From the NCBI GenBank assembly GCA_029834535.1, contig JAQMWT010000667.1, forward strand, positions 124,001 to 188,000: a DNA stretch of 64,000 nucleotides, read 5' to 3'. The notes under the pieces are model-generated. The model was not told the origin of the DNA. It worked only from the letters and a program-made list of their open reading frames with translations, and ran no database searches. Below are positions 9,440 to 19,235 of the stretch, piece by piece (positions within the stretch are counted from its first letter, which is position 1; the number at the start of each line of letters is the position of its first letter). This stretch comes from Chrysophaeum taylorii (lineage: Eukaryota; Sar; Pelagophyceae; Pelagomonadales; Pelagomonadaceae). Made by a program: the position numbers and the translations under genes.

Positions 9440-11881
9440 TTAGGCTCGGCACCTTGGGGCCGCCGCCGCCTTTGCGTTCGGCGGGGCCCGGCGCCTGGTG
9501 TCGGCGCGGTCGCGGTCGACGCGCGCGACCTCGTCGCGCAGGGCGTAGACGAGGCGCGTCGCGCGGTTGGCGTCGCCGTCGGTGAGGGCGGCCGCGACGG
9601 CGGCGGTCGACATGCGAAGCAGATTTGTCGCGTCGAGGTCGGTCTCGATGACGCGGGTGGCCGCGCGGGAGTCGTACCGCTCGAGAAAAGCCGCGAGCTG
9701 CGCGGCGGTCCAGGACTTGGGGAGGACGGCTTTTTTTCGTCGTAGGGAAAAGGCGTTGGGCGCGGGTTGCGGAAGCTTGGGGACTTCGACGGGAGTCGAG
9801 GAGCAGCTGTCGAGGAGCTTCTGCGGCCAGCCGGCGAGCTGGCAGACCGTGCGGAGCGTCGATACCGAGTGCTCCGCGTCGGTCGCCGCGGGCGAGACGG
9901 TCGCGAGGACGCCGAGATGCGCTTCGTCCGACTCGAGGGCCTCGCGCAGCACGCGCGTGAGGGCCGACGAGCGAAACGGCACGGGCGCCGCCCTCGCGGC
10001 GGCGCCGCCGCGCTTGCGCGAATTGTGCACGCGGATGCACTCCTTCAAGGCGTAGATCGACTGGTTGATCTCGGCCGACTCCTTCCGGCGCTGGGCGTCG
10101 TGGTACATCGAGTCCTGCGACCGCTCCGAGCCGGCGCAATCGACGAGCGTCAGCGATCCGCCCGCCGCAAACTCGAGGCGGCACACGGCGTGGGACCGCG
10201 ACGAGCCGCCGTTGACGTCGGTGGCGGCCGTCGCTCGCCGCGCGCGCCCGACCTCGAGCACGCGCACGAAATCGTCGGGTGTCTCGGGAGCGGCGACGGC
10301 CGCGCCGTCCGCGCGGCACGAGCGAGCCTCGTCGACGAGCCGCAGCTCCTCGTCCGACAGCAGGTCGAAGGCCTTCCTCCCCCGGATCTCGAAGTACCGC
10401 ATCGCCACCGCGTCCTCCCGCGGAAACGCGGCCGCCGCGATCCGCCGCTCGACGTGGCTCATAGAGTGCGTCTTGCCGCTGCCCGTTTGCCCAAACATGA
10501 AAAGAGCTGCCGGCCGGCGCCCGAGCGCCGCCGAAAGGGCGGGCCGCGCCGCCGCCTCGAACACTGCTTCCTCGTCGACCGAGGCCCCGAGCGCGGCCGC
10601 GCACGGAAATTTGCGCGCCGCGTGCAGGAGCCTAACCATATCCGCGTGCATCGTGCACTCGTGCACCGTCACCCAGCCCGCCGCGAGGTCGGGAGACACG
10701 GCCGCAAAGTCGCCGCGCGCCGTCTCGTGCGGCAGGAGCGGCCGCACGCGCACGACCACGCGCGCGGCCGGCTCCGCCGCGCGAGTCGAAGATGACGGGG
10801 ACTCGGAAGCTGCCGTCTCGCGGTACTCGGCGACGGCTGCCGCGAAGTGTCGCGCGTACCGGAGTCGCCCCGTGCGCTTGTCCAGGCACCGCCGCGTCTC
10901 GGGCTCGCCGCTCTGCTCCTCGTCGCGCCGCCGCTGCTCGCGCTCGCGTCGCACGCACAACGGCCGCGGCTTGGAAGCCGCGCCATCCTCGACGCAGTTC
11001 GTCCGTTGCTTGAGAGGTCGCGCGTCGCGCTGGCGTCGCATTCTCGCGACGGCCTCCGCGAGCCGCCGGGCCTCGGCCTCCTCGCGCCTGCGGTCTTCCT
11101 CCTCTTCCTCCCCCTCCTCGTTTCGAGAACGCCGGCGCGCCGCGAGGATGGCCTCCTCGCGCTTCTTAGCCGCGAGGCGCTTTCGCCGCTCCTCGGCGCG
11201 ATCGCGGCGCACCTCGTCTCGCCGCCGCGCCTCCTCGGCCTCGAGCGCGGCGCGGCGACGTGCCTCGAGCACCCCGGGCGGTTCGAGGGGCTCCTCGCGG
11301 CGGTACGCGGGCTCCTCGCGGACGGGTTGCTGCCGGCGCGGCCGCCGGCGCCTCCGAGGCGGCGCGCGCGACGCGAAATCCACGTCGTCGTTCCAGGTCG
11401 GTCGCTCGGGCGCGGCGCTCGTCTCGCGGAGCATCGCGCGAAACACCTCGTCGGCGTCGCGGATCTTCTTGTCCGACTCGTCCTCCTCGGACGGCGGGGG
11501 CGGGACGAAGTCGCGCGTCGGAAGCGGCGACGGCGTCGGCGGCGGGCTCGGCGGCGGCGGCGGGGACTCGCTCGAATCGCGGTATGTCGTCGGGCTCTCG
11601 CGCTTTCGCCGCGCGGATTCGATGGCCTCGAGGCGCCGCCGCGCGACGTCGGACGGACAGTAGTTCTTCGTCGAGTTCATCGAGAATACCTGCTTCTGCG
11701 ACCGCTTCCGATCGCGCTCGGCCTGTCGCTGCGCCAGCACGGCCGCGCGCCGCTCCTCCTGCTGCCGGGCGCGCACGGCGAACGGCAAGAGCTGCTGCTG
11801 CTGCTGCTGCTGTTGCTCTACGGGGGCCACCATCGTCGTCGACGCTGCGCCGTTTTTTTTGATCGTCGTCCAAATTTCCAA
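9440..11881 (-). CDS. kinesin-13-like motor protein
   Basis: An 813-residue protein. A long charged N-terminal region rich in Arg/Glu/Ala predicts coiled coil, with a poly-Gln run near residue 23. The motor core lies at about 385-690: VVVRVRPLLPHE, the kinesin-13-type VTVHECTMHADMVRLL, P-loop FGQTGSGKTHSM near 463-470, NGGSSRSH (switch I), DCAGSER (switch II; usually DLAGSER) and AEINQSIYALKECIRVHNS. A C-terminal segment of about 70 residues (WTAAQLAAFLERYDSRAA onward) resembles a SAM-like helical domain. An internal motor and this wording point to kinesin-13, the microtubule depolymerising family. The start could be the Met at 11833. Large antisense open frames across this gene are composition artefacts. 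Confidence 0.88.
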   Translation of the reverse strand: MEIWTTIKKNGAASTTMVAPVEQQQQQQQQLLPFAVRARQQEERRAAVLAQRQAERDRKRSQKQVFSMNSTKNYCPSDVARRRLEAIESARRKRESPTTYRDSSESPPPPPSPPPTPSPLPTRDFVPPPPSEEDESDKKIRDADEVFRAMLRETSAAPERPTWNDDVDFASRAPPRRRRRPRRQQPVREEPAYRREEPLEPPGVLEARRRAALEAEEARRRDEVRRDRAEERRKRLAAKKREEAILAARRRSRNEEGEEEEEDRRREEAEARRLAEAVARMRRQRDARPLKQRTNCVEDGAASKPRPLCVRREREQRRRDEEQSGEPETRRCLDKRTGRLRYARHFAAAVAEYRETAASESPSSSTRAAEPAARVVVRVRPLLPHETARGDFAAVSPDLAAGWVTVHECTMHADMVRLLHAARKFPCAAALGASVDEEAVFEAAARPALSAALGRRPAALFMFGQTGSGKTHSMSHVERRIAAAAFPREDAVAMRYFEIRGRKAFDLLSDEELRLVDEARSCRADGAAVAAPETPDDFVRVLEVGRARRATAATDVNGGSSRSHAVCRLEFAAGGSLTLVDCAGSERSQDSMYHDAQRRKESAEINQSIYALKECIRVHNSRKRGGAAARAAPVPFRSSALTRVLREALESDEAHLGVLATVSPAATDAEHSVSTLRTVCQLAGWPQKLLDSCSSTPVEVPKLPQPAPNAFSLRRKKAVLPKSWTAAQLAAFLERYDSRAATRVIETDLDATNLLRMSTAAVAAALTDGDANRATRLVYALRDEVARVDRDRADTRRRAPPNAKAAAAPRCRA

Positions 11882-11887
11882 CGGCTA

Positions 11888-11945
11888 TTTTTTTTAATTA
11901 ATTAATTAATTAATTAATTAATTAATTTATTTATTTATTTATTTA
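11888..11945. repeat. (TTAA)n and (TTTA)n simple repeat
   Basis: TTAATTAATTAA units grading into ATTT units between the 5' end of the kinesin gene and the 3' end of the TenA gene. The tract reaches the TenA stop codon. Confidence 0.9.
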
Positions 11946-12596
11946 CTTGGTACTCGACGCCGCCGCCGCCGCCATGGCCCAGAAATCCCCCTCGTTTTTG
12001 ACTGCCGCGAGGAAGGCGTCGCGGGCCTCGTTCCTTTCGACATCGGAGAGGTCGAGGCCGTCGAGGAGGTTCCTGAGGTAGGCGACGACCGAGCTGAAGT
12101 AGGCCCCGCGATGGAGGTCGATCCACTCCTGGAAGTAAAATGGGAGGTCGGGGGCGGGGGTAACGCGGTCGGCCCATTCGAAGTAAGACCACTCGGCCAC
12201 GACCAGCACGGCGAGCATGACGTGAAGCTTTCCGGAAAGAGCGGCGCCCCGCATCAGGCTGATGAATCGCGTCGTCGCCGGTTCGTCGAGGGTCGCCTTG
12301 CGGTCCTCGGGCGTCACGCCGAGGGCCGCGAAGGCCCGCTCAAAATAGGTGTTTTCCTTGCTCGTGATGAGACCGAGGAACTGCGCGCCGGGGATGCGGT
12401 CCTCGAGGCTCGGGGCGGCCGCGATCATCGAGGCCAAGAGCACCGTGAAGGCATCCAAAAACCGATGGTCCTGGACCAAATACTTGCGCAATCTCGTAAG
12501 GTCGAGGGTCCCGGCGGCGAGGGACTCGGTGAATTCGTCGTGGGTAATCGCGTGCCAGGCATCCCCGGCCTCTGATCTCAGCCATGCCGACGTCAT
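11943..12596 (-). CDS. TenA/THI-4 family protein
   Basis: A 217-residue all-helical protein of the TenA/heme-oxygenase-like fold. Characteristic pieces are YLVQDHRFLDAF near 39-50, AVLVVAEWSYFEWA near 127-140 and the C-terminal AVKNEGDFWAMA with the conserved Glu near residue 202. TenA proteins salvage thiamin pyrimidine or act in related amidohydrolysis. The active-site Cys of the classical TenA_C class seems to be absent in the EWSYFEW helix, which would place it in the TenA_E group. The ATG (12594-12596) lies only three bases from the 5' end of Helitron copy 2, so its leader is probably transposon sequence. Confidence 0.85.
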   Translation of the reverse strand: MTSAWLRSEAGDAWHAITHDEFTESLAAGTLDLTRLRKYLVQDHRFLDAFTVLLASMIAAAPSLEDRIPGAQFLGLITSKENTYFERAFAALGVTPEDRKATLDEPATTRFISLMRGAALSGKLHVMLAVLVVAEWSYFEWADRVTPAPDLPFYFQEWIDLHRGAYFSSVVAYLRNLLDGLDLSDVERNEARDAFLAAVKNEGDFWAMAAAAASSTK

Positions 12597-12599
12597 TAA

Positions 12600-12641
12600 T
12601 CCTTACTACTAATCGACAGATCCTAACTACTAATCGACAGA

Positions 12642-12681
<40 letters not shown>

Positions 12682-14074
12682 CCTCGATTTAGGGTAAGGA
12701 TCAGATAGGCGCGAGAGTAAGGATCAGGTAGGCCCGCGAGCCAGGCAGTGATCCTCCAAGCCGTCTACGGCGACCTCGCAGACTGTTTCCACGACCCGCG
12801 GCGGCTCTTTTAGCCAGCGCGCCATTCTCACGCCCCGTGGAAACGATGTTGTCGATGCTGACAACGCGCGCATGAATGACCGCGGCCTTTTTTTCCCGGA
12901 GACGAGGCGTCGGAGTTCTTTTCGGCCGACTAGGTTGGGTCGGAAGACGACGCCTCGCTCTTTACAGTCGAGTTTTGAACTCCCTGACAACCAACGGCAT
13001 GCTGACTTTGATCGCGAGCTTAAAGTTTTCGCAACCTCGACCCGTCGCACGGCCACTGCAACAGTACCAGATAGATGATCGATCGCGTCGTTGTCACCGA
13101 GGCTCCTCGAACCTGTATCCCTTAAGGCCCGCCTACGCCAAACGATCAACAAGAGCCAGGGCCAGACGCCCCGCGAGGTCGGCGTCCTCTTGCCCACAAG
13201 TCCGTCTTCTGTCACGTACAGCTCTACGTGGCTCTCTGTCGATCGGCAACCCCGAGTATATGCTCTTCTGAGTCGACGACTCCACCCTACCCCACACGTG
13301 CTGCGCAATACCGATAAGCCCCCTCCCGGCGTCTACACGCGCACTGTAAGTGAACTTACTGGGACAAGATGAACTTACTGGGGTTTGAGATTGGGACTAG
13401 GTGAACTGAGTGACCAGGTGAGCTTACTGAGACCAGGTGAACTTACTGGTTTTTTTAGAGAGAGTAAACTCAAGGATTGGCGGCGCGTGCGGATCAAAGC
13501 AGCAGCTTGGATTGGCGGGGGTGAGAGCGACGAGCTCGAAGGAGTGGGTGTGAGCACGAGTGGGTTTACGTCGAACTTACTGGGGTTACCCTGATCGCCG
13601 ACCGCATGGTTGCGATGGAGGACGGTGCCTCATGAATCCTGAGCCTTGCGAGGGCATCCGCCCTCCCGGCGTAGGTTGGCACCTATTCGCCTCTCGGGCG
13701 GGCCGGTTGGCAGCCGGAACGTTCGCAGTGGGACGGGGTATGGCCGGGGGGCGAAGACGGAAGGTTATCGACGAGTTGGTTGTCAGTCACATCGCGGTCT
13801 CCTCGTCGCATGGCGACAAGCTTGATGATCACTCTCCGCCGACCCACCTTTCGGCGCCCCTCGTCTACAGGCCCGTGATTCCGGACTGGCTCCTGTCGGT
13901 CCGGCCTGGCTCCCATGCTCGGGAGAGGTCTGAAGTTAGTTAAGTTAAGTTACTGGGGTTAGAGATTTGGACTAGGTGAACTTACTGACCAGGTGAACTT
14001 ACTGGGACCAGGTGACCAGGTGAACTTACTGGGGTTAGAGATTGGGACTAGGTGAACTTACTGGCCTGCACTTG
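12600..14074 (+). mobile_element. Helitron-like element, copy 2, with nested SINE-like insert
   Basis: The 5' end is doubled: TCCTTACTACTAATCGACAGA directly followed by TCCTAACTACTAATCGACAG. A pure TGTC tract follows, then relic helicase codons in two frames: RNDVVDADN with the segment before it, and after a frame change QTINKSQGQTPREVGVLL (Pif1 motif V region) with QLYVALCRS-type motif VI. The minisatellite of GTGAACTTACTGG units and the end GGCCTGCACTTG at 14074 complete it. It fills the divergent promoter between the TenA gene and the GTPBP1/2-like gene. The lesions are shared with other copies, so the amplified form was already non-autonomous. Confidence 0.85.
13589..13949 (+). mobile_element. 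SINE-like retroposon with 12-base target duplication
   Basis: A 361-base insert inside Helitron copy 2, flanked by TTACTGGGGTTA at 13577-13588 and 13950-13961. It ends in a GTCTGAAG(TTAG/TTAAG) tail. Related sequence occurs in reverse at 16082-16395 and, 5'-truncated, at 51728-51806. The tail, target duplication and 5' truncation indicate retroposition. I could not find convincing pol III A and B boxes, so the SINE label is provisional. Confidence 0.75.
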
Positions 14075-14199
14075 TTAGGATTTCAAGAAGAAGATGTCTT
14101 TTACAACAACCCTTTGAGTTTACTCCTAAACCCTCAATAATAAATAATCATAGAGGAACGCGGGAATCTTCCGTTGGCGGGAAGCCGATTGAATCTGAT

Positions 14200-15897
14200 A
14201 TGGCTACCCTCTTGACGGCGCGGCGTCCCGGTCCCCGCGCGCACTTCGATCAAGAAGACGACGAGGGGAATTGTGAATACAAGTTGTCGCTTGCCTCGGC
14301 GAAACCCGAACGCGTGCGACATTTGGTGACGCAATTGTTGTTCAGACTTAACGAGGGGGGCGGTCGCGCGTTGTACCGATTGGGTGTGCGCGACGATGGT
14401 ACCGCCGAGGGTCTCCGGGAGAGCGAGCTGCGCGCGTCCTTGCGGACGCTGCGCGACATGGCTCAGAGCCTGGGGGCGCGCGTCGCGGCGTGCAGCGTGA
14501 GCGATGGAACCCGAGGCCTCGTCGCCGAGGTTCGAGTCGAGGCGTCGTCGTCGTCGCGGTCGTCGTCGTCGGGAGTGTTGAAGAGAGGAGACGACGCCGG
14601 CTTTGCGCGGTGGGTGGACGAGCCGTCTTGTCGTGCTTCTTCCCACCACGTTAATGAAGAAAACCGGTGTGCGCGGGTGTGCGTTATCGGCGCGATATCG
14701 GCGGGCAAGTCTACGTTAGTTTCTGTCCTCGCGACTCGAACCCTCGACGACGGGCGCGGCCTCGCGCGGGCCAAGGTCCTCCGGCACGGCCACGAGGTCG
14801 CGGCGCACGGTCGGACGTCGGCCATCTCGGAAGTCGCGGCTCGGGGCTGCGTTCTCCTCGACCTCGCCGGACACGAAAAGTACCTCAAGACGACGATCTT
14901 CGGGTTGACGTCTCGGTCGCCCGACGCGGCGCTCTTGGTGGTCGACGCGCGCGACGCCATCGAGGAGCCGCTCCGCCGCATGACCCTCGAACATCTGGGG
15001 GTCGCCCTCGCCCTCAAACTCCGGGTTATCGTGGCTTTGACGCACGCGGATTGTCTCGCTTTGGACGAGCGCGAGACCGCGACGAGGAGAATAGACCGGC
15101 TCCTTGGCCGGAACGCCGCCGCCGCCGAACCGGTGATTTTCGTGGTCTCTTCGGTGACGGGCGAGGGCTGCGACGACCTCCGGGAGGCCCTCGCCGCGAT
15201 CCGCCCCGCGGCCGACCTCGTTTCGCGCCGCGAACAACCCCTCGTCCGCGTGCACGGCGCACACCGCGTCGACCGAGTAGGACTCGTTCTCTTCGGCACC
15301 GTCCACGACGGGACCGTTTCGACGGGGGACCTCTTGCTGCTGGGACCCCTCTCTGACGGCTGGCACCGCGTCGAGCTCCGCTCGATCCGCCTTTCCCCGA
15401 CCGGAACCCCCGTCTCTTCCGTCGATCCCGGCCGGAGCGCCGCGTTCGCGCTCGGTTCGGACTGCGACGCTTTTCTCGAGGAAACGCCGCGCGGCGTCTT
15501 CTTCAGAACATCCTCGGAGGCTCGCCGACGACCCGCCTGCGGCGTGGTCCTCCTCCACCCCGAACGCCCCGCCCCGCCGCCCTGCCTCCGCTTCCACGCC
15601 GAGCTTCTCGTCCTTTCTCCGCCCAACCGTCGCAAGGGCCTCTACGCGAACTACGAATCCGTCGTCCACGCCCATGCCGTCAGACAGGCAGCGCGCATCA
15701 CCACGCTTAACGGACCCGACCTCGTCGCCGGCCGAAAGGCCGAGTGCACGCTAAGCTTCCTTTATCATCCAGAGTTCATCACGCCCGGCACGACTATCAT
15801 CCTGCGCGACGGACGCACGCGCGCCGTCGGCACCGTTCTCTGTCTCGGAGAGGTCCACGACGCCGGCCCGGCGCACTCGCCTTCTCGCGCCACATAA
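14200..15897 (+). CDS. GTPBP1/2-like translational GTPase
   Basis: A 565-residue protein. The N-terminal CEYKLSLASAKPERVRHLVTQ region followed by RLNEGGGRALYRLGV is the signature of the GTPBP1/GTPBP2 group. The G domain has G1 GAISAGKST (about 164), G3 DLAGHEKYLKTT (about 221) and G4 THAD (about 281, in place of NKxD/TKxD). Beta-barrel domains II and III follow (VLFGTVHDGTVSTGDLLLLGP). These GTPases help rescue stalled ribosomes and act in mRNA surveillance in animals. A Ser-rich linker at about 109-124 separates the N-domain from the G domain. The start lies 126 bases after Helitron copy 2. Confidence 0.9.
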   Translation: MATLLTARRPGPRAHFDQEDDEGNCEYKLSLASAKPERVRHLVTQLLFRLNEGGGRALYRLGVRDDGTAEGLRESELRASLRTLRDMAQSLGARVAACSVSDGTRGLVAEVRVEASSSSRSSSSGVLKRGDDAGFARWVDEPSCRASSHHVNEENRCARVCVIGAISAGKSTLVSVLATRTLDDGRGLARAKVLRHGHEVAAHGRTSAISEVAARGCVLLDLAGHEKYLKTTIFGLTSRSPDAALLVVDARDAIEEPLRRMTLEHLGVALALKLRVIVALTHADCLALDERETATRRIDRLLGRNAAAAEPVIFVVSSVTGEGCDDLREALAAIRPAADLVSRREQPLVRVHGAHRVDRVGLVLFGTVHDGTVSTGDLLLLGPLSDGWHRVELRSIRLSPTGTPVSSVDPGRSAAFALGSDCDAFLEETPRGVFFRTSSEARRRPACGVVLLHPERPAPPPCLRFHAELLVLSPPNRRKGLYANYESVVHAHAVRQAARITTLNGPDLVAGRKAECTLSFLYHPEFITPGTTIILRDGRTRAVGTVLCLGEVHDAGPAHSPSRAT

Positions 15898-15966
15898 ACA
15901 CGCTTCCACCACCACCACCACCGCGTCTGTCCTATTCTTTTTTTTTTTTTTGCGTCTGTCCTATCC

Positions 15967-15997
<31 letters not shown>

Positions 15998-16012
15998 GAG
16001 CAGCGCGCGATA

Positions 16013-16043
<31 letters not shown>

Positions 16044-16080
16044 GTTTTTTTTTTTTTAAGAACAGAGAGAGACCTCGCCA
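15898..16080. repeat. cluster of microsatellites (CAC, TTG, CAT, T-runs)
   Basis: (CAC)n at about 15906-15922, (TTG)n at 15969-15997 and (CAT)n at 16014-16042, separated by T-runs. They lie just downstream of the GTPase stop codon. Confidence 0.9.
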
Positions 16081-16081
16081 A

Positions 16082-16395
16082 CTAACTAACTAACTAACTA
16101 ACTTCAGACCTCTCCCGAGCATGGGAGCCAGGCCAGACCGACAGGAGCCAGTCCGGAATCACGGGCCTGTAGACGAGGAGCGCCGAAAGGTCGGTCGGCG
16201 GAGAGTGACCATCAAGCTTGTCGCCATGCGACGAGGAGACCGCGATGTGACTGACAACCAACTCGTCGATAACCTCCCGTCTTCGCCCCCCGGCCATACC
16301 CCGTCCCACTGCGAACGTTCCGGCTGCCCACCGGCCCACCCGGGAGGCGAATATTCAGGTGCCAACCTACGCCGGGAGGGCGGATCCTCGATGTT
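16082..16395 (-). mobile_element. SINE-like retroposon, second copy
   Basis: Reverse-oriented relative of 13589-13949. The tail is (AACT)n on this strand at 16082-16103, followed by the same end beginning TTCAGACCTCTCCCGAGCAT. The 5' head, beyond the CCGCCCTCCCGGCGTAGGTT block, differs from the first copy, so its exact boundary is uncertain. Confidence 0.68.
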
Positions 16396-16468
16396 GACTC
16401 AGGAGCATATAAATAAAAAATCCCCCCCCTTCCTCACAAGGCTGAAGTAGTAACAATAACCCTATAAA

Positions 16469-17428
16469 ATGGAGGTCGAGGTCCCGGGGCCAGTCGTCCG
16501 CGCACAGGTGCCCAACCCAACGCGCGGCGTGGTGCGCGGGCAGGCCGCCGCCGTTGGGGACGCGAAATCAGTGGTCGTGTGGCCGCCTGTCCGGTCGTTC
16601 GACCTTCCCGTCGAGTTCCTAGCTCTGTCAGAAAATTGTATCTTCGGCATCGAGGGCAACCGAATTATCGCCGAACGGCTCGACCGGCGCCAGCGCGCGA
16701 CGGCGGAGATCGAGGGGTCCGCGACGGTGGTGAAAGGGCTCTTCGTCGGGACCTCGAGGGGCGCTGTGTACCGTTTGTCGTTCGCGGCATCTTTGTCGAC
16801 GGAGGTTGTCTTCCGGCCGCGACGAGGAGCTGGGATTACGGCTGTCTGCGGGCCTCGAGCGTTCGCGTCCCGCGACGACGGGACGGCGCTCCTGGGGACC
16901 GACACCCTCAAAATTCCCAGAGCCCATGACTGCGCGTGGAGCGGCCAGTTTATTATTTGTTTACACGAAAATTCGATTTCGCTTTACGACGACGAAACTC
17001 TCCTTCGGTCCGTTGAAATTCGTGCGCTCCAAATCCTCGAGGGCTGGGTCCGAATGTCCGAAACGGAAATCGCGCCGATCTCGCCGGGGCTCGAGCTGGG
17101 GCCGCGAAGGACTGTGAACCCGTTTCTCGCGTGGGGAGTCTCGAGAGAAGGAAAGACGCTTCGATTGCTCGAGCCATTTGGGGCAAGGAAGCGCAAGTCC
17201 GTTGCAATTCTCCGGGGGATGGCTTCTTCCGACGACACAACCGAATTGCCTGCCTCGGACGGCGCGGGCCTAAGGGGTGATGTCGACCCCGAGGAGGAGA
17301 CCCTCCGCGGCAAGAAAAAGGACGATGCTTTCGACCTCGACTGGGTGCTAAACGGCACCGCACCGCCGCCCCACCCCTACCTCCAGGCGATCGCCGAACT
17401 CTCCCGCCCTCCTGCTACCCAGGGTTGA
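16469..17428 (+). CDS. unknown protein, possible beta-propeller
   Basis: A 319-residue protein I do not recognise. Residues 40-200 are rich in short beta-strand patterns of the WD40/PQQ kind (ENCIFGIEGNRIIAER, GLFVGTSRGAVYRL, SGQFIICLHENSISLYDD), which may be an incomplete beta-propeller. The C-terminal 60 residues are acidic, then Lys-rich and Pro-rich, and probably disordered. No signal peptide is seen. It starts about 75 bases after the SINE-like element, and codon use matches the neighbouring genes, so I take it as real. Confidence 0.6.
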   Translation: MEVEVPGPVVRAQVPNPTRGVVRGQAAAVGDAKSVVVWPPVRSFDLPVEFLALSENCIFGIEGNRIIAERLDRRQRATAEIEGSATVVKGLFVGTSRGAVYRLSFAASLSTEVVFRPRRGAGITAVCGPRAFASRDDGTALLGTDTLKIPRAHDCAWSGQFIICLHENSISLYDDETLLRSVEIRALQILEGWVRMSETEIAPISPGLELGPRRTVNPFLAWGVSREGKTLRLLEPFGARKRKSVAILRGMASSDDTTELPASDGAGLRGDVDPEEETLRGKKKDDAFDLDWVLNGTAPPPHPYLQAIAELSRPPATQG

Positions 17429-17631
17429 GGTGATTTATCTTAATTATACCGAGGGGAGGGGCGGCTTGTCGCGGCGCGTGTTGTATTAACTTGTAAATCA
17501 GAAAAAACTCTCTCTGTCGAACGGTCCACACAACGAACGGGGGCTTTGCGGCGGCGTCAGTGTCAGCAGCAGGGTCGAGGCACCCAAAATCGTATCGAAT
17601 CGTTTTGATTGGCGCGCGCGCGCGAAACACA

Positions 17632-19017
17632 ATGGTGCTTAGCGTTTTGGGGGCATTGTTGGCAGCGAGGTGTAGCGCGAAGACGAACCGGTTTAGCGCC
17701 AAGTGGCGCGGAACCGAGGCGACGGCCGATGCCGCTTTCGCGGCGGCGGATGTACCTCTCAAGACTGATTGCACAATCTCTGTCATCGGGGCCGGATGGT
17801 CTGGCGCTTACTTCGCGTGGCGACTCGCCATCGACTCCCAAACCGTGAAAGCGTCGGAGGTGTGCGTGTTTGAGGCCAACGGTCGCGTGGGTGGCCGCGT
17901 CGACTCGATCCACGGCCTCCCCGGGTTCGACGACCTCGCGGTCGACTTGGGGGGGTATCGGTTCATCGAAACGGACCTTTTGCCCGCGCAGCTCGTGTGG
18001 AAGGCGCTCGAATTGCCCACGGCGTGCTACGACTGGAACTGTTCCGCGGACTGCGAGGGAGCAAACTGCTACGTTATCAAGGACGTTTACGCCAACAACT
18101 GCGGCTACGCGAGGCCGATCGAAACGATGTTGGCTCGGCTCGAAGACGCGGGTGCCGGCGTGTACTTTGGCTACGCGCTCGAGTCGTTGAAGTGGGGGAA
18201 CACCACGACCTTGGGGTTTAGGAACGGCGCGAAAGTGGTCTCGAAGACCGTCCTGCTGAACGTTCCGAGAAATTCGCTCGAGAATTTGGATATAGAGCCC
18301 GCGCTTCCCGCGCTGGCGGAACTTTTGCTCGACCGCGTCTCGATGACGGCCCTCAACAAAGTCTACGCCTACTACGACGACGCCTGGTGGAACTCAAAGC
18401 TAGGGTTGATGGAAGGCTACTTCAACTCCACGACGTCTCTCGCGCCTCTGGTCGGTCGGTATCACGACGGTCCTCAGAAGTGTGCGATTGGGCGCGACAC
18501 CGACGGAAAGGTCATTTATGGGGCGAAGTTTCAAGGAGGCAACTGCACCGGGGCCATCGAAGTTTATTACTCGGTCGAAGCGCCTTTTTACCGGGCTTTT
18601 ATGACCGACGACCTCTCGCCCGTTACCGTCGCGACGGACGACCGTCACCCTCTCAAAATCGCTGTTCACGAGGCTCTCATGGCCTATCACGCCAACGCTC
18701 TCGCTGCGGTCGGCTTCGCGACCTCCGACATACCCTTGCCCGTCACCGTGGTCTTGTCGAACTGGATCAAGGACGGCGCCTACGCGCCCGGCATCGGCCG
18801 AATGCTCGCGACCGACTACGGCAAAAAAATCGCCCGCAACCCTACGAACGGCCTCGCCAACCTTTTTGTTGCGAACCAGGATTACGGCTACAAGTCCGGC
18901 TGGGCCAACGGCGGCCTTCTGATGGCCGAGAAGGTGCTCCAGTCCGACCTCGGCGTCGGCAAACCCGCGTGGCTCGACGACGCCTACTACGAGGAGTATA
19001 TCCTCCAAGTCCCCTGA
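17632..19017 (+). CDS. flavin-containing amine oxidase family protein, secreted or vesicular
   Basis: A 461-residue protein. Residues 1-15 (MVLSVLGALLAARCSA) look like a signal peptide. The FAD-binding Rossmann motif VIGAGWSGAYFAW is at about 51-63, followed by EANGRVGGRVDS (the GG motif of the family), the substrate domain, and a C-terminal FAD-contact motif YKSGWANGGLLMAEKVL. Amine oxidases and related polyamine or amino-acid oxidases produce an aldehyde or keto acid plus peroxide, and the substrate here cannot be read. The Met at 17632 is chosen over an upstream Met at 17560 because the signal peptide then starts the protein. Confidence 0.85.
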   Translation: MVLSVLGALLAARCSAKTNRFSAKWRGTEATADAAFAAADVPLKTDCTISVIGAGWSGAYFAWRLAIDSQTVKASEVCVFEANGRVGGRVDSIHGLPGFDDLAVDLGGYRFIETDLLPAQLVWKALELPTACYDWNCSADCEGANCYVIKDVYANNCGYARPIETMLARLEDAGAGVYFGYALESLKWGNTTTLGFRNGAKVVSKTVLLNVPRNSLENLDIEPALPALAELLLDRVSMTALNKVYAYYDDAWWNSKLGLMEGYFNSTTSLAPLVGRYHDGPQKCAIGRDTDGKVIYGAKFQGGNCTGAIEVYYSVEAPFYRAFMTDDLSPVTVATDDRHPLKIAVHEALMAYHANALAAVGFATSDIPLPVTVVLSNWIKDGAYAPGIGRMLATDYGKKIARNPTNGLANLFVANQDYGYKSGWANGGLLMAEKVLQSDLGVGKPAWLDDAYYEEYILQVP

Positions 19018-19201
19018 TCTTGTGACCTTCTTTGTTGTACATGCCGATCTTTATGGCACACGTCCCCCGCCAAGCAATAAAAAACGATGATCTTCTTCGT
19101 ATCGCGCGCAAGAAGGAGGTTTTCGGTTTCGTCGTCTTCGTTACTATAAAGTAATTTTCTTCTTGTGTCGTGATATAAGAATGATGTCGTTGTCGAAGGA
19201 G

Positions 19202-19235
<34 letters not shown>

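Noticed and set aside
10065-11663. 532-codon plus-strand open frame across the kinesin gene
   Set aside because: Ser/Arg-rich composition with no domain, exactly antisense to a well-supported motor gene; produced by high GC and codon bias.
13589-13665. tRNA-like head with pol III boxes in the SINE-like element
   Set aside because: I could not find convincing A and B box sequences, and the 5' parts of the two long copies differ.
14463-15635. 390-codon minus-strand frame over the GTPBP1/2-like gene
   Set aside because: Low-complexity Ser/Arg-rich reading opposite a real gene.
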